NCBI GenBank assembly: GCA_009760855.2
Contig: WPIO01000080.1
Span: 945,001 to 1,009,000, forward strand
Source: Cristatella mucedo
Lineage: Eukaryota; Bryozoa; Phylactolaemata; Cristatellidae
DNA: 64,000 nt
Direction of reading: 5' to 3'
Under the pieces are notes generated by a model. It was not told the DNA's origin, did no database searches, and was given only the letters and a program-made list of their open reading frames with translations. Each line of letters begins with the position of its first letter. Positions within the stretch are counted from its first letter, which is position 1. Shown in pieces: positions 33,950 to 45,779 of the stretch. The position numbers and the translations under genes are program-made.

Positions 33950-34690
33950 AAGAAAAAGAGGCTAAATTCAATCCTGACTCAGATGGAAGTCAAGTATTCA
34001 AACCAAGACCTAAGGTAATTCCAAAAGGTTTCTTTAATATAGTTGAACCTAATGAAAATCATCAAGCAGATATTTTATATATGTCGAATGATTCTGGATA
34101 TAAATATGCTTTGAATTTCATTAATGTTGCTGGTAGATACAAAGATTCAAGACCACTTAAAACGAAATCTTTTATAAAAGTAAAACAAGCAATAATAGAT
34201 TTGTATACAAAAAGTCCTTTAGAATGGCCAAAAAAGATTACAGTAAATCCTGGGTCAGAATTTAAAGGTGAGTTCATAAAAAAAAGGAAAAAAACATGAA
34301 ACGCGTACTATAGAGGGTGCTACTAAAAAGAGTGTTTCATTAGTTGAAAGAATGAATAGAGCAGTAGCAGAAAGAGCATTTATTGCACAATATGAAAAGG
34401 AATTAGAAAGCACTAATAAAGGAGATTATGTTAGAAACAAAGAGTGGATTGATAATTTAACAAAGATTATTTAATATCTAAATAATAGTACTACAGGAGC
34501 AATTGATGAATGACCTGCTAAGACAATACAAAAAAGAAAAAGTAAAACTAAAGAAACCAAAATACCGTAGAGAAGTAGGAGAACAAGAAAAACTATTAGA
34601 AATTGGAACAACTGTTAGATATCTACTAGTGCTGAGACTACATGAGAAATATCTGGATAAGATACACTCTATGAAGTAGATTTAGTAACA
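33950..34690 (+). pseudogene. Retroviral-type (DDE) integrase of the Polinton-like element, broken
   Basis: The core is read with shifts: HQADILYMSNDSGYKYALNF (first Asp), GRYKDSRPLKTKS, SPLEWPKKITVNPGSEFKGE and then SLVERMNRAVAERAF (with the Glu region). In this family the middle block normally has Asp where this copy has Asn (VNPGSEF), so a catalytic residue appears lost. An upstream PKGFFNIVEPNE segment and a basic C-terminal part follow the usual order. Stops occur near 34298 and 34473. Confidence 0.72.
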
Positions 34691-35448
34691 GTAAGAGCGA
34701 GTATAATATTTATAATTTTTAAAACATACCTTACTTTTGTAAGATAATGTAGGCATGACCTAATTTTTGCATTATTTAAGATTCTCTCATCATGTCTCTT
34801 AACAGTATATTTTAATCTTCCGTCAGACGTTTTTCCTATATTAAAGATTAGAAAACACACATGTCTAGGAAAACATTTTTGATAGCGAGGATCTTTGAAA
34901 GTTTTGACTACGCAATTATTAACAGTGTTATAAGATTGATCTTCATTAAAGAACACAGGGTTCCTAATTTAGTAACTTTGGGTTTTTACCTTCACGAGTT
35001 AAATCAATTATAAAAACGACGTGTAGTTTAATTCCATCATACCCATTAACGAAAGGAATACAATAAACATAAAACTTATAAGATATTTCCCTAATTCTAA
35101 CGATATAAGAAATCGTGCTCTCGCGATAATGTCTAGGAAAGAACTTACACCAGTACTCATTTTATACATAGTAAATGAAATCATTAAAACAAATTAGAAC
35201 AACTAAGATAAAGTAAGTATGTTGTGTAACAATCGATTGATTAATACATTTTTATTATTATATGGATAAACTATAATAAAACTTTTTATCTCAGTGATAA
35301 GTGTTTTTTGCACGATATGACATGTGGTAATTTTCAGATATCCAAGGTGAAACCGAGGATGTTCGAAAATTAGCAGATTTCGTATCGGGTAAAAGAAATT
35401 CATCGGGCTGCCCATGTGGCTGACAGTAGTACATAATTCTATCGACAC
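34669..35448 (-). other. Right-hand part of the AT-rich element; minus-strand frames of unknown nature
   Basis: Two open frames on the minus strand (34669-34956 and 35203-35448) have normal-looking composition (for example RHVCFLIFNIGKTSDGRLKY and SHMGSPMNFFYPIRNLLIF) but no family I recognise. They may be remnants of further element genes. Base composition changes at about 35450. Confidence 0.35.
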
Positions 35449-35450
35449 AG

Positions 35451-35904
35451 TGATGGCAAACTCTCAAGCACTGAGGTTAGAGCACAGTGTGAGGTTAAGA
35501 CCATTTGAGCAGCCTGGCTAATCTCACTGATCTGCTCGGGCTGGACGAAGCCTTTGCGAGCTCTGTATGACCGCAGGACCAGTTATCGTGCACTTGGCCG
35601 AGGCAGTTATTTTTTGGCCTGCCGGTGGGCCTTATTTCTGCACTAAAGCATCGTCCCAAGAAGGTTGCCCGATCGAGCTGTCTGTTTCCGGCACCGATGC
35701 TTTTCGTTATTCGGTACAGCATGGCCAGATAACTCTACTGCTGGCTTGACTTCAGGACAGTCGTCAACGACATCTGTAGCGATGCGAATGTGGCAGGTAA
35801 CAAGCAACCAATCGGATTCGAGCGTTTGAAGCTCTCCATCTGTCCAATTCGCCTCGCAGAGCAGAAACCAAAGGATCGTTGAAACAGATGCACGAGGAGC
35901 CGTA
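35451..35904. other. Unassigned DNA right of the element
   Basis: No gene or repeat is recognised. A plus-strand open frame of 60 codons (35567-35749) shows no domain. Confidence 0.4.
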
Positions 35905-36158
35905 ATAGCTCAGGAAGTAAGGTGCTCGCTCTTCACGATCAAGGTCGTAGGTTCGAATCTTGTAGCAAGCGATCCTTTATTGCGAACAGCGACCTGTGGT
36001 GATAGCAGTAATGGCACGACTAGGTAAGGCGGTTGCTTTTCATGAACTCGGTCCCGAGGTCGTAGGTTCTAATCCTGCGGTGGGCGATCCTTTATTGCAG
36101 CTGCAAACAGTGGTGATAGCCGTAAAGGCTCTCTGTCGCTATACAATGAGGCTGCTAT
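35905..36158 (+). mobile_element. Two family-2 SINE heads in tandem
   Basis: There are two consecutive tRNA-like units. The first has GTAGGTTCGAATCTTG and a short body; the second has GTAGGTTCTAATCCTGCGG and the full body ending at GCTATACAATGAGGCTGC. They run directly into a minus-strand LINE-A end. Confidence 0.75.
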
Positions 36159-36352
36159 AATAATAATAATAATGCACTTGATAAAGCGCCCTCAGAGAAC
36201 TCAATCTCTTTCTAGGCGCTTTACATTTGCTGCAAAGGGAAACGCGATTTAATGGTGAGTAATATCATGCCTGATAAACAACCTGAATAACATGGTTAGG
36301 GGTGACATGCACAGGGTCAGCATGCAAATGTGGTTAGTGGCAGCATGGTATT
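36159..36352 (-). mobile_element. LINE-A 3' end, minus strand
   Basis: An AATAAT tail is followed by TGCACTTGATAAAGCGCCC, AGGCGCTTTACATTTGCTGC and GGTGACATGCACAGGGTCAG, ending within the 3' untranslated region. Confidence 0.85.
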
Positions 36353-39170
36353 TTTTTATGTAGCGGACATCGGCTGCTCAACCTAACCATGAGCTTCTTT
36401 ACAGCCGAAGCTGCCATTGTTTGCATTCCAGCTTTGTTCCATTTTTTCCATTATTTGCATTCCAGCCCTCAGCTTTCAGCTGGACTGAAACACATGCAGT
36501 TCATTAATCAACTAGCTGAGCTGAGGCAAGCGATCGCCAGCATTAGCCGTGGTTCCCAGCATAGGCATTGTCTGGCTGAGCACCTGACGAGCTGAGCACG
36601 GGACATGTCGGCTCCATGACCACTACTGTCTCTTCTCTCCAGATGTGCCGGCCAGACAATGCCCTTTGCTCCCCTTCTTTGGTTTCTCCTGTTTTCACTG
36701 AACCAAGTCGCTGACCTGATTACTGCACACGGAGCACCGACTGTTACACATCCGGTCATTCAGCCCACATCCTGTGAAACCAGCAGCCTGCCTTGGGGCT
36801 GCACGGGGCTGCTGCCGGCTCGTATCAACACGAGAATGAACGGCTGGATTCCGGTTTGGGGTTTACGGCTGCTGACTGTGTTTTGGCTTGGCTGGCAACT
36901 CAATCTTCGATCAGCTCCATACAGAGGGAAAGCAGGAAGTTCTCTCCGCATGTGAAAGATTGAGTTCTCTGAGGGCGCTTTATCAAGTGCATTATTATTA
37001 TTATTTATGTAGCTGAGAGAAAGCACAGCAGGTAGCAGGACCCCTGGTCAGCAAGAGGACTCGCAGCCTGCATCCTTGCACCCCTTCAACCACCTCCGGC
37101 CTCCAGGAATAATAGAAATAAGGATACATTTGTTATAGCACCCTCCGAGAGTTCAAATCTCTTTCTAGGCATTTTACATTTGCTGTAACGGAAGAATGAT
37201 CGAAAACTTGTACGTCCAATCGAAGTTGCACGCGTTTTTGCTCCAGCGGCCTGCCACTGCCTAGCCTTAGAGCTTCAGAGACATGCCTGACAGGCGGTTC
37301 TTCCTAGGCCTGCTGCTCCACGGCCTCATCAGGTCGGATCAGGATCGCGGCCCAGGACCTGGCGGCAGCAGACGGTTCGTGCCCTTTTCGTGCCCACTCC
37401 GAAGGATCTGAAGATTTACTCGGTGCGAAAGCAGCCTGACAAGCCGAGCTTGGTCCGAGCTGCTCAGTGAATAGGCCGATCAATGGGAAGTTGGTTGTGC
37501 GGCTACAGCACACTTGCATGTCTTTTGTCGGTGGAGAGACCAGGGCAGTTGGGCAGATTGATGCGACAGACACAACTGAGTTTGGCTCTGTGAATGCAGG
37601 TTGATCAACCGAAAGCAACAAGCATGCTCCCACGTCAACTTGCCTGACAATACCTGACAGGCCATCTGTCAACTTTTTCGACCGGTGTGCACAGTCGGCC
37701 ACCAACCCTCGACAACAAAGCTAGGCAGACAGGTCAAAGTGTTAATTAGCCTGCGATCTGGTGGTGGTGGGGGGGGGGTGATGGAACCAAAGTGCATACT
37801 CAAAAAAATAGGGCCGGACACTTCGAACCGGCTAAGCGGCTAAGCGGCATCATCAGCCAAAAGAGTTAGCTGTCTAGGAACTAGGAAGCTCGTTCAACAC
37901 GCCAACGTATGATCGTTGCAATAAAAGACACAGTTCGAGGCAGGTCGGCAGGCAGTGAATTGTGCAGCAGCTGCAGCATGGAGCATGGCTGTAGTGTGGC
38001 TCGTTGGTGAGTGCAGTATACACCGAGGTCGGCAGCAGTCTTCATCATAAAGCATACATACTTCTTAAGAGAGGCACACTACCATCAACATTGCCGGTCC
38101 CTGGCCCAAAGGCACCCTGCACGGGCCACACAGTGCGATTCGACCACTATATTGTATTGATTAGCATTTTATTATTAGGGTATAGCATATTTTATTTACT
38201 TTTTTTCTAATATTATATTATTAGCCACACGGCGCACACAACCGAGCCACCAGCGCTTCAACTAGTGCGAGCAGCCAGGCTCTCTGCAGAGTGCATGACG
38301 AAACCTTCTCAATAACCTATCGCAGAGTGCAGACAACTAAGAGATAAACGTCGACTTACGTTGTGTCTCTGCCAGCAGTGCCGCTTCACATATCACCTAC
38401 CTTAAGCGAGGCACTAATTCTACGATTCGGGCGTTCATAGGTAAGGATACCTACATTACAGTTTGTGTATGCACATTCCGAGAATGACCTCTTGCTAGAC
38501 GGCCGTATTATCTCCACAGGAAGTGCCTATTGTCAGCTAAGCATGCAACATCTCAGGAGTAATAGAGACTACTGCAACTCTTTTTTTCCTTTAGCTTACA
38601 TATCACGACCGCTCGTTCTGCTATGAGATCATACGATGCGTTCCTCTAACTCGTTGAGCCATGCCTCTCTCTAAGCAGAACAATATCCTTCGAAGACCAA
38701 GCCTTGAATTTCCATGCATGCAAAGCACGTAAATCGCCGACGACTTTCATTAAGACATTCGCTCACGTGACAAATCAAGAAACGAAACTAGAAGGCAGCT
38801 TCACTCTGCTCCCCAATTTGCCTAGCCTCACTTTGCTCTTGCGAATGACACTGTCACCAATCAGTCGATAGGCTCCCTATCCAGAAAGAAGCCTAGAAGA
38901 AGAGAGGTTCACGGCTGAGCACATTAACAAAATGGGTTACTAATGGATAATTTTATGATCGAAATATTAATAACTCAGGTAATAGCTGGATATCTCTCTT
39001 TGCTTACAGATGACTCATATATGCAGGCCGAAGTTCCCTAGTCCCGAGAGATAAAGCACTCACAAGCAATAGCCCCTCCCTCTCTCCTTGTTAAGGTGCT
39101 GCTTGCACAGAGAATGTGTGGCTACCCGGAGAGCTCTGCTGACCAAGAGCACTTTGACTCTAGAGCTGAG
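36353..39170. other. Unassigned DNA with LINE-A tail fragments
   Basis: A plus-strand LINE-A tail lies at about 36950-37010 (GAGTTCTCTGAGGGCGC then ATTATTATT) and a minus-strand one at about 37105-37192. A poly-G run lies at 37769-37778. A short AT-rich patch lies at 38155-38225. Open frames (36659-36955 plus, 37304-37705 minus) have no recognisable domain. No gene can be supported. Confidence 0.5.
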
Positions 39171-39173
39171 GGC

Positions 39174-39174
<1 letters not shown>

Positions 39175-39230
<56 letters not shown>

Positions 39231-39235
39231 CGTGT

Positions 39236-39275
<40 letters not shown>
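39175..39275. repeat. (TG)n microsatellite with GCGTG interruptions
   Basis: About 100 bases of TG repeat lie 400 bases downstream of the two-domain galectin stop codon. Confidence 0.95.
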
Positions 39276-39276
<1 letters not shown>

Positions 39277-39674
39277 GCAGCTGGCTCTAGCAAGTGAACG
39301 AACTCGTGCTTTCAAGCAAAGAATCAGCATTCGCCTTTGTTGACTTCGAAAGGAATCAGAAACAAGCAGGTCTAAACAGAAAGGCCTGGCAAAACAAGCA
39401 CAAGCCGCAGCAAGTAAGCGGCAGCTGCCGACACGCAGAGGTAGCACCTGTGGTACATGCCTCGCATGCGTGGCATGTGCCAGGCAGCCAAAGCAAGGAG
39501 CGAAACAAGGAGCAGCCACAGACTAACTAACTAGGAACATATATATATCACCAGCAGCAGCAGCAGGATGAGGCAAGCACACTGGATGATCTTCCAGTGC
39601 CCCAAGGCACGAGCTAACGAGGCTCATCGAGACGACGGAGCATCCAGACCGAAACGGACGCTCGGTCGAACGCA

Positions 39675-40341
39675 CTACTGGAACTGGATCATATTGATCT
39701 GAACATCTCCCTGAATGTTGAGGTGATCGATGGATCCCAGCGCCAGTCGGTGTGCGAAATCGACGTAGTGGTGGTTGTTGACGGCAACCTGCGAGAGGGG
39801 GGTGCAAGGCTTAATGGCTCGTGAGCGTGAGTGCTTGAGTAGCCGGGCATAAACAGAATGTGAGGAGCTGATCGATGATCGATGGGCCGCCTGTTTGGCT
39901 GCTCTTCGTCGTGGCGTGGCGGTGGGCACCGGTCGCATCGAGCAGTGGCATCGTCTTACCTTGAAGCTGCCGGCCTCGGCAAGAATGATGACGTCGAACG
40001 GCTGGTGCTGCACGAACGGGAAGTGCGGTCCGTGGCGCTCCTCCCCACCCCAGCCGCCGTTGATCAGACTGTTGCGCACGACGACGTTATGATCCCCGCC
40101 GTGGTTGAAGCGCACGTTGAAGTGAAGGCCGATGTTGGAGCCGTGTCCACCAGCTTGCAGATTGATGACAAAGCTAGAGCGATAAGGACAAAAGGATCTC
40201 TGTAGGAGGAGGGAGCAAGCAAACAAAAGTAAAGGATGGCAGCAAAGAGGGCAGATGAACCTATAATGACGGCAGAGCCAGCTGGCCAAGAGTTGGCAGG
40301 GTATAGCAAAAGGCTGCCAAGCGCAGCTGCAAACAGTGGGA

Positions 40342-40387
<46 letters not shown>

Positions 40388-43300
40388 AAGCGCGCCAGCA
40401 GCTGCAGACACGGAGAGAGCCAGCAGGCAGGCCTACCTGTTGCCATGGCCGACACCGTTTATCCGTATCATCCTGCCAGGGTACATGCCGCCGGCAATGT
40501 GGCCAGTATAAGGGACCGGCTACAAGAACATTCGGGAAGGTCAGCCGGTGCCGCACCGCAGGATAACCGTCTATGACTCCCCAACAGCGCTTGCACGCCA
40601 CGTGCAAGAATTGCGAAAAGAGAAATGTGATCGTGTGCCTTGCGACTTACCGGATTAAAGATAGGATAGGACGGTCCGGATGGTGTCGGCACGAAGCCGT
40701 ACGGCTACAAACGGGCAAGACCTGATGCACTTGAGAGCGCTACGGAGCACTCGGTCGCAGCAACTGAGATGGAGCATGGCAGCACACGGCTACAGCTCAA
40801 TCGCCACCTATCGGTTGCTGTGCAGCTCAGCACAGATCGCTTCGGACCAGGCGAAGAGCTGCCTGGGGGCCACGAGCCACGAGAGGCACCACGCCCCTCA
40901 CAACAATTACTGTTCTCACTGCAAGCGACCCTTACGTTGGCCGGCTGGTAGCGAACGGCAAATAGCTGCACGTCTCCGGAGATGTTGAGGCGATGCACGA
41001 CCTCCTTGGGAATGCGATGGTGGAACTCGACGAAATGAGCTCCGTTGACGGCGATCTGTTGACGCCGGAGAGAGCAAAGCGGGCTCCGATCAGCAAGCGT
41101 ATGATGACACGAGATGGCTTGCAAGCACCGGCAGGCAGCAGCAGATGTAGGCAGCAGGTAGGGGCGATGCATGGCACAACGTAACGGACTGTCGGGTAAG
41201 GCGTTGCTTTTCACGACCTCGGCCACGAGGTCGTGGGTTCGAATCCTGCGGTGGGCGATCCTTAATCGCCACTGCAAGCGGCGGTGATAGCCGTAAAGGT
41301 TCTTCTGTCGCTATACAAAAAGAGGCTGTTAAATCAGCTAGTATCTATTTATTATTTACTTTATTTTCCGACAGGCGTGGGTGAGGCAATGCAATACTCG
41401 GAATGCAAGTCATGTGAAGGCAGAAGCAGCACCTGCACAAGTCAGATTGGGCGTCAGATTCTCTCCCCACTCGCCCTCTGTCTGCTCCTCCCGTTGCCTC
41501 TGTTGCCCCAACACAAGGGAGCAGGCCGAGGCAATGCCGAGAACGATTTCCTAGATCCTCGGCGACCGGAAGCTGAGACAAGGCTCTGCCAGGATAGGGT
41601 AGGACGACGATTGCACAGGTGCACGAGAAATGTCACCACACCGAAGCAGCAAGAGCACGCCCGCCAGATTTCATCGCAGCTTCTCCTATTACATTCGGCA
41701 CCATGACCAATGACAGCCTAGAGGTAAGGCGCTCTGCACTCATCGACCCGGATCGTGAGTTCGAGTGCTGCAGAAGACGACCCTTTATTGCCAGCCGAAA
41801 GCTGGGTGATAGACGCCCAAAGGCTCTTCTGCCGATGAACTGCCGCATCCGTTTCAGCCGGTTCGCGCCCCCCAGGTCCTGTGTATGGACGATAAATTAG
41901 CTGTTCCATTCCTCTGATTAAAGACGGTTGGCCACAGAAGCTTTAGCTCTGCATGTCCTAGACTGTGGAACTCGCTTCCACAATTCTTAGGCGACGACAA
42001 CTACTCTCCTGCTGCCGACCATGGTGGCTCATCCTTTTTCCCACTTTCTCTTCGTTGCGTGAGACGAAGTCTGTTGGCTACCGAATGCGTACCGAAAGCC
42101 GCTTAGGCTGTGAGTGCGCTACACAAAACTCTCCTGCCTAACACCCACATTATATTTATGACTTTCTGGATTTACAGACGGAGATACAATACAATACGAT
42201 ACAACAAAAATTTAATTCCTTTGTATGGCGCTCCAAGAGACCCTAATCTCTCTACTCAGGCGCTTCACACATAAGCCACGGAGCTCGAGCCCACGACTTC
42301 GGCCAGACCTTGGTCCCTGGGGCGTGCGCCGTAACCACTGGGCCAAACCAGCTGACTTTTAACTTTACTTTACAGCGATCTGTTTTCAGCACGACCCAAC
42401 TATAGCCAGGAAGGCCGGCGGCAGTGCGCAGGCACTCGCGGGTAGTTATGGGTGCAGGAAGCACTGCCCATAGCAGCAAAGGTCAGGGCCACCAGACTGG
42501 GGGCGTGCCATTGAGGCCTCCCCAAAGAAGAGCCAGGGGGAGGGAGAATGGGCAGGTAGAGGGGCTGGCTTATCGGCACTCTTGTTGACCACGAAAGTCA
42601 GGTGGACACCTCAAGATACAGGTCTGGCAGAGACTGGCCTAGTGTTTGCCACGAGCAAACAAGAGCCTTTCGGTATCTGATAGGAACACGAAGGCAGCCG
42701 TTTGATAAGAGTATGGTGAGGTGAGTGAGATCAGAATCCAGGGTGGCTGCCCCAGCTGGTCTTTGCTCACGAAGGAGAGCAATGGTATATATACTTCGAG
42801 ACCCAGGTCGTGAGTTCGACTACTGCAGCTTTAAATCCTGCATTGCCGGGTGCAAGCATTGGCGATAGCCGTCGAGGCTCTTGTTCCGATATATTAATGA
42901 CGCTTCTAAATCAACCGATCAGCTTTTCCATATCTGGTTGCAGACCTCACTCGGAGCATGGCAGAAATTAGTGCCACTGGAAAGTGATATCTCGTCAGAT
43001 GCAGATACTGAATCCCATTCAGTAGAGATCTATAGAGATCTCTTGCTGCTAGTCAATCTCAACCGGCCGATGAACATTTAAAACAAAGCGGTCGCCTGTT
43101 ACCGACGAGCGGTGCACCGCTTTCGCATGGCTGGCCGGAAAACTGCTACCTGCACAGGCAAATTAAGAGCTCTATACAAGTGAGGCTGTTAGATCACCTA
43201 ACATTTATTTATGCTATTTCGGCTGTGGCAAAAGTGCTTCGAGGCAGCAACATCTGGCTCAGCCTCAGCAAACCTCGGCTCCAGCAACCTCGATTGAAGC

Positions 43301-44513
43301 CGTTTGCACCAGTGGTTGGAGCGAACGAAAGTAACCCTGCGGAGCGATCGACGTGGTCATCGCTCGACCGAGCTGCTGGGCGTTTTTTTTGGGGGGGGGG
43401 GCGTTTTAGCATTTTCAAAACTTCTGCCGCCTCCAACTTCGTCGATAGATAACCCTCACTGGCATGGCCATCGGCTGATACAATGGCTGCAACCATGCAT
43501 GGTACATGAATAAACAGCTGTAATGAATATTTGAGGAACCAGCAGAGAACCTGATATGAGAGATGCAGCTCTCTTTTGGCACAAAGCAAATTATTTGTAT
43601 TGTTATTGCTAGCCAGCCAGTTGAGCCCCGGCAAAAGGCTTGGATTCGGATGACTGGACTCCAGTCAATCACTTGCTGCACATCAGCAACAACACCTGCC
43701 ACTTCGTGCTATTAATTATACCTCCATCCCCAGAGAGAGCTGCTCGCACGACTAGATGTGGTGGTAGACAGATCCGATGGAACCAGCTGGAACCGAGGGC
43801 ATGCAGAATCGACCACCGGAAGCTTCGAAGAAAGGGAAGGGGCGATCGCGAGATCGATCGAACATCAGTGGCCACCAGGAGCTTTCATCGGCATGGGAGC
43901 GAGGAGGTCGTGGCAGTGGTGGTACTCGCCGGCTGATCGTAGCTTTGGCCACTTAGTCAGTTTACTACGACTAGGCATTCGAATGAAATTGACCAAGATG
44001 CAACTGTCACTGGCTTGCCTCGGCTGCCTTGCCTGGCCAGTAAAGCACCTAATCAGACTGGGTCATCATGCATTCATTCATTCCCACTTAGTTAATGCCG
44101 TCCTGCCGAGTGAGTGCAGATCAGAGGTCACTGAGCCGGCAGCGGTGCACCAATCGCTAACTGGCTGCCTACCTTGTAGTGTGAGTCCTGGACCAATATG
44201 ACGACCTCAAACTGCTGACCGGCATGAAAAGGGAAGCCACCGTGACGCTCCTCGCCGCCCCAGCCTCCGCCGATCATCGAGTTCCTCACGACCTGACCTT
44301 CGTTGGACCGCGGGTTGAAGTGGAGAGCCTTGTCGCCGTTGTCCGACTCCAGATTGATGGCAAAGCCACTGCTCGGGATCAATAGGCGAAAAATCTCATC
44401 GACACGTTTCAGCAGCTGATAGATTGCAAAGCCACTGCAGCCCATGCAACGTCGACAGCAGAAGCAGAGAGGTGCTGGCAGCATGCTGCCGCTAACTGCA
44501 AAGAACATTCACC

Positions 44514-44580
<67 letters not shown>

Positions 44581-45684
44581 GCCTGAGCAGCCATTAGCCA
44601 GAGGCAGCCAGGTCAGGGTCACCGGTCAGGTCAGCTGCCGCCCGGTAGACTAGGAGGGGATGGCAGCTGGCTGCAGCCAAAAGCCTTGATTGAAGCTTTG
44701 GGCTTTGAAGCCGGATCCAACAGGCGCAGGCCGATCACGCCGGCTAGGTGCATGCTCACGAGGAAGCCAAACGCGCATGAAGCCGGATGCCCGATGAGCT
44801 GCTGCGTGCCACTCTGGGCGCAAAGGAGGCGATAGGCAAGGAAAGAAAACGAGAGTGCACCACGTGCACCGGCAGCAGCCGCCGGTGCACTGGCACCCTG
44901 GGTCGTGGGACCGCGATCGCTGGCGAAAGCGCCGGCTCTCTCGAAGTGAGCATGCAAAGGCCCGGACGCTCTGAACGAAGCTTGCCGAACGAAAAGCACC
45001 ACGTTCGATTTGATAATCACCCGCCGTGGTGCAGCTGGCCGTTTACAAAGATCAAGTCATTCGTATGTAGCTGGCTGAGCGGCACGTTGCACGGCACGGA
45101 CTGCAACGGCGATTCGAACGGGCGATCGCCAATTAGGCCGATTAGAGCCGAGAGCTGCTCGATCAGCATTGCAGCAACTGCCCATCAATTGCTGGGGCTA
45201 CAGCCTGGCAACTCCCGGAAGTGAAGCTGAAGAGAAGCTGAAGTGGAGCCGCACTGTCGGCTCGACGCCGCCGGCACGACGCAGAGAGGCGAAATGCCGC
45301 TCGCTGGAGCGCGAGCAGCATTTCTAGCGCGACATCCTGGGCCGTCAGTCGTCGGCCGCGGCCACTCACCCGTGGTGCAGCAGCCGGCCGTTAACCGATA
45401 TGACGCTGTGTCGCGTCAGCGGCTGAGGCATGCGATAGTTGAACGGCACCGTCTGCGACGCAAGCGCTCGATGTGAACCCTACTTACGCGACCGCTCGCC
45501 GGCAGCCAGCAGAGCAGCCGAACGGCATTTCCGGCAGCTCGGCAGACGCAGACGGCTACGTGTGCGGCGCGAGCTCGCGCGAATGCTGCGAAGAATTCGA
45601 ATAAGACGCGACCGACGCTCCGCGCCGAAAAGTTGAAATGGGAGCCACCGACTCTAACCAACTTACGGGATTAAAGAAAGCCAT
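39675..45684 (-). CDS. Tandem-repeat (two-domain) galectin, complete, eight exons plus one alternative exon
   Basis: Minus-strand exons: 45684-45667 (MAFFNP), 45452-45370 (2a) or 45100-45021 (2b), 44368-44173, 41055-40936, 40704-40651 (linker), 40519-40437, 40173-39960 and 39788-39675 (TAG). This gives 293 residues with 2a or 292 with 2b. All donors are GT and acceptors AG; phases 0,2,0,0,0,2,0 join throughout. The N-domain has ALHFNPR, VVRN, GWGGEERHG and AVNGAHFVEFHHRIP. The linker is PYGFVPTPSGPSYPIFNP. The C-domain has VPYTGHIAGGMYPGRMIRI, GLHFNVRF, VVVRN, GWGGEERHG and VAVNNHHYVDFAHRL. Both domains keep the full sugar-contact set (H, N, R, N, W, E, R). Gal-4/9-like bivalent lectins cross-link glycans and lack signal peptides, as here. 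Intron 41056-44172 is filled with SINEs and a LINE-B piece. Confidence 0.9.
40338..40387. repeat. (GA)n microsatellite in galectin intron
   Basis: A GA run of about 24 units lies between exons ending 40437 and starting 40173. Confidence 0.95.
41178..41345 (+). mobile_element. tRNA-derived SINE, family 2, in galectin intron
   Basis: The head GGTAAGGCGTTGCTTTTCACG is followed by a B box GGTTCGAATCCTGCGGTGGG, the full conserved body, and the end at AAATCAGCTAGT. It lies in the large intron of the two-domain galectin, opposite to the gene strand. Confidence 0.85.
41712..42205 (+). mobile_element. SINE-2-like head fused to a LINE-B 3' end
   Basis: A SINE-like head with GTGAGTTCGAGTGCTGCAG and AAAGGCTCTTCTGCCG (41712-41845) passes directly into LINE-B coding remains (CCGTTTCAGCCGGTTCGCGCC, GATAAATTAGCTGTTCCATT) and the LINE-B terminal block ending ACAATACAATACGATAC. 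It lies inside the galectin intron. Confidence 0.7.
42225..42360 (-). mobile_element. tRNA-derived SINE, family 1, minus strand
   Basis: Read on the minus strand it gives the tRNA-like head (TGGCCCAGTGGTTACGGCGC), a B-box-like GTGGGCTCGAGCTCC, then GAAGCGCCTGAGTAGAG and the hairpin partner GGCGCCATACAAAG. It sits in the galectin intron. A weaker family-2 unit follows at 42800-42910 and an end fragment at 43160-43210. Confidence 0.8.
44515..44577. repeat. (CAG)21 trinucleotide repeat in galectin intron
   Basis: There are 21 uninterrupted CAG units (CTG on the gene strand) between exon 3 and alternative exon 2b, about 150 bases upstream of the exon 3 acceptor. Confidence 0.97.
45021..45100 (-). 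other. Alternative exon 2b of the two-domain galectin
   Basis: This 80-base exon has acceptor GCCGTTGCAG and donor GG|GTGATT, with the same phases as 2a (0 in, 2 out). It encodes SVPCNVPLSQLHTNDLIFV followed by NGQLHHGG. It is clearly a diverged duplicate of 2a. Splicing both in series would shift the frame, so they should be mutually exclusive. Confidence 0.75.
45370..45452 (-). other. Alternative exon 2a of the two-domain galectin
   Basis: This 83-base exon has acceptor GCGTCGCAG and donor GG|GTGAGT. It enters in phase 0 and leaves in phase 2. It encodes TVPFNYRMPQPLTRHSVISV followed by NGRLLHHG, the first strands of the N-domain. Confidence 0.8.
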
Positions 45685-45766
45685 GCCTTCAGATACGCGA
45701 CTTCGCTGTGAGAACCGCACACTCAGGAGGTAAACCGCCAACGGAATGCTAAGGCAGCGTCGGCGT

Positions 45767-45773
45767 CTATATA
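45767..45773 (-). promoter_or_regulatory. TATA box candidate of the two-domain galectin
   Basis: TATATAG (in the context CCATATATAGACG on the minus strand) lies 83 bases upstream of the ATG at 45684. That would put transcription start near 45740 with a 5' leader of about 55 bases if the usual 30-base spacing holds. Confidence 0.55.
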
Positions 45774-45779
45774 TGGTAG

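Larger units (their letters stand above)
27317..35450 (+). mobile_element. Decayed Polinton/Maverick-like DNA element (AT-rich)
   Basis: An 8-kb AT-rich island sits in GC-richer DNA. In order on the plus strand it holds remnants of protein-primed DNA polymerase B, a double-jelly-roll-like capsid gene, a YqaJ-like nuclease, a fibre-like gene and a DDE integrase. Polymerase B plus a retroviral-type integrase defines Polinton/Maverick (adintovirus-like) elements. I did not find the packaging ATPase or the adenovirus-like protease, nor terminal inverted repeats. Every gene shows stops or frame breaks, and a LINE is inserted, so the copy is dead. Ends are approximate, taken from the change in base composition. 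Confidence 0.8.
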
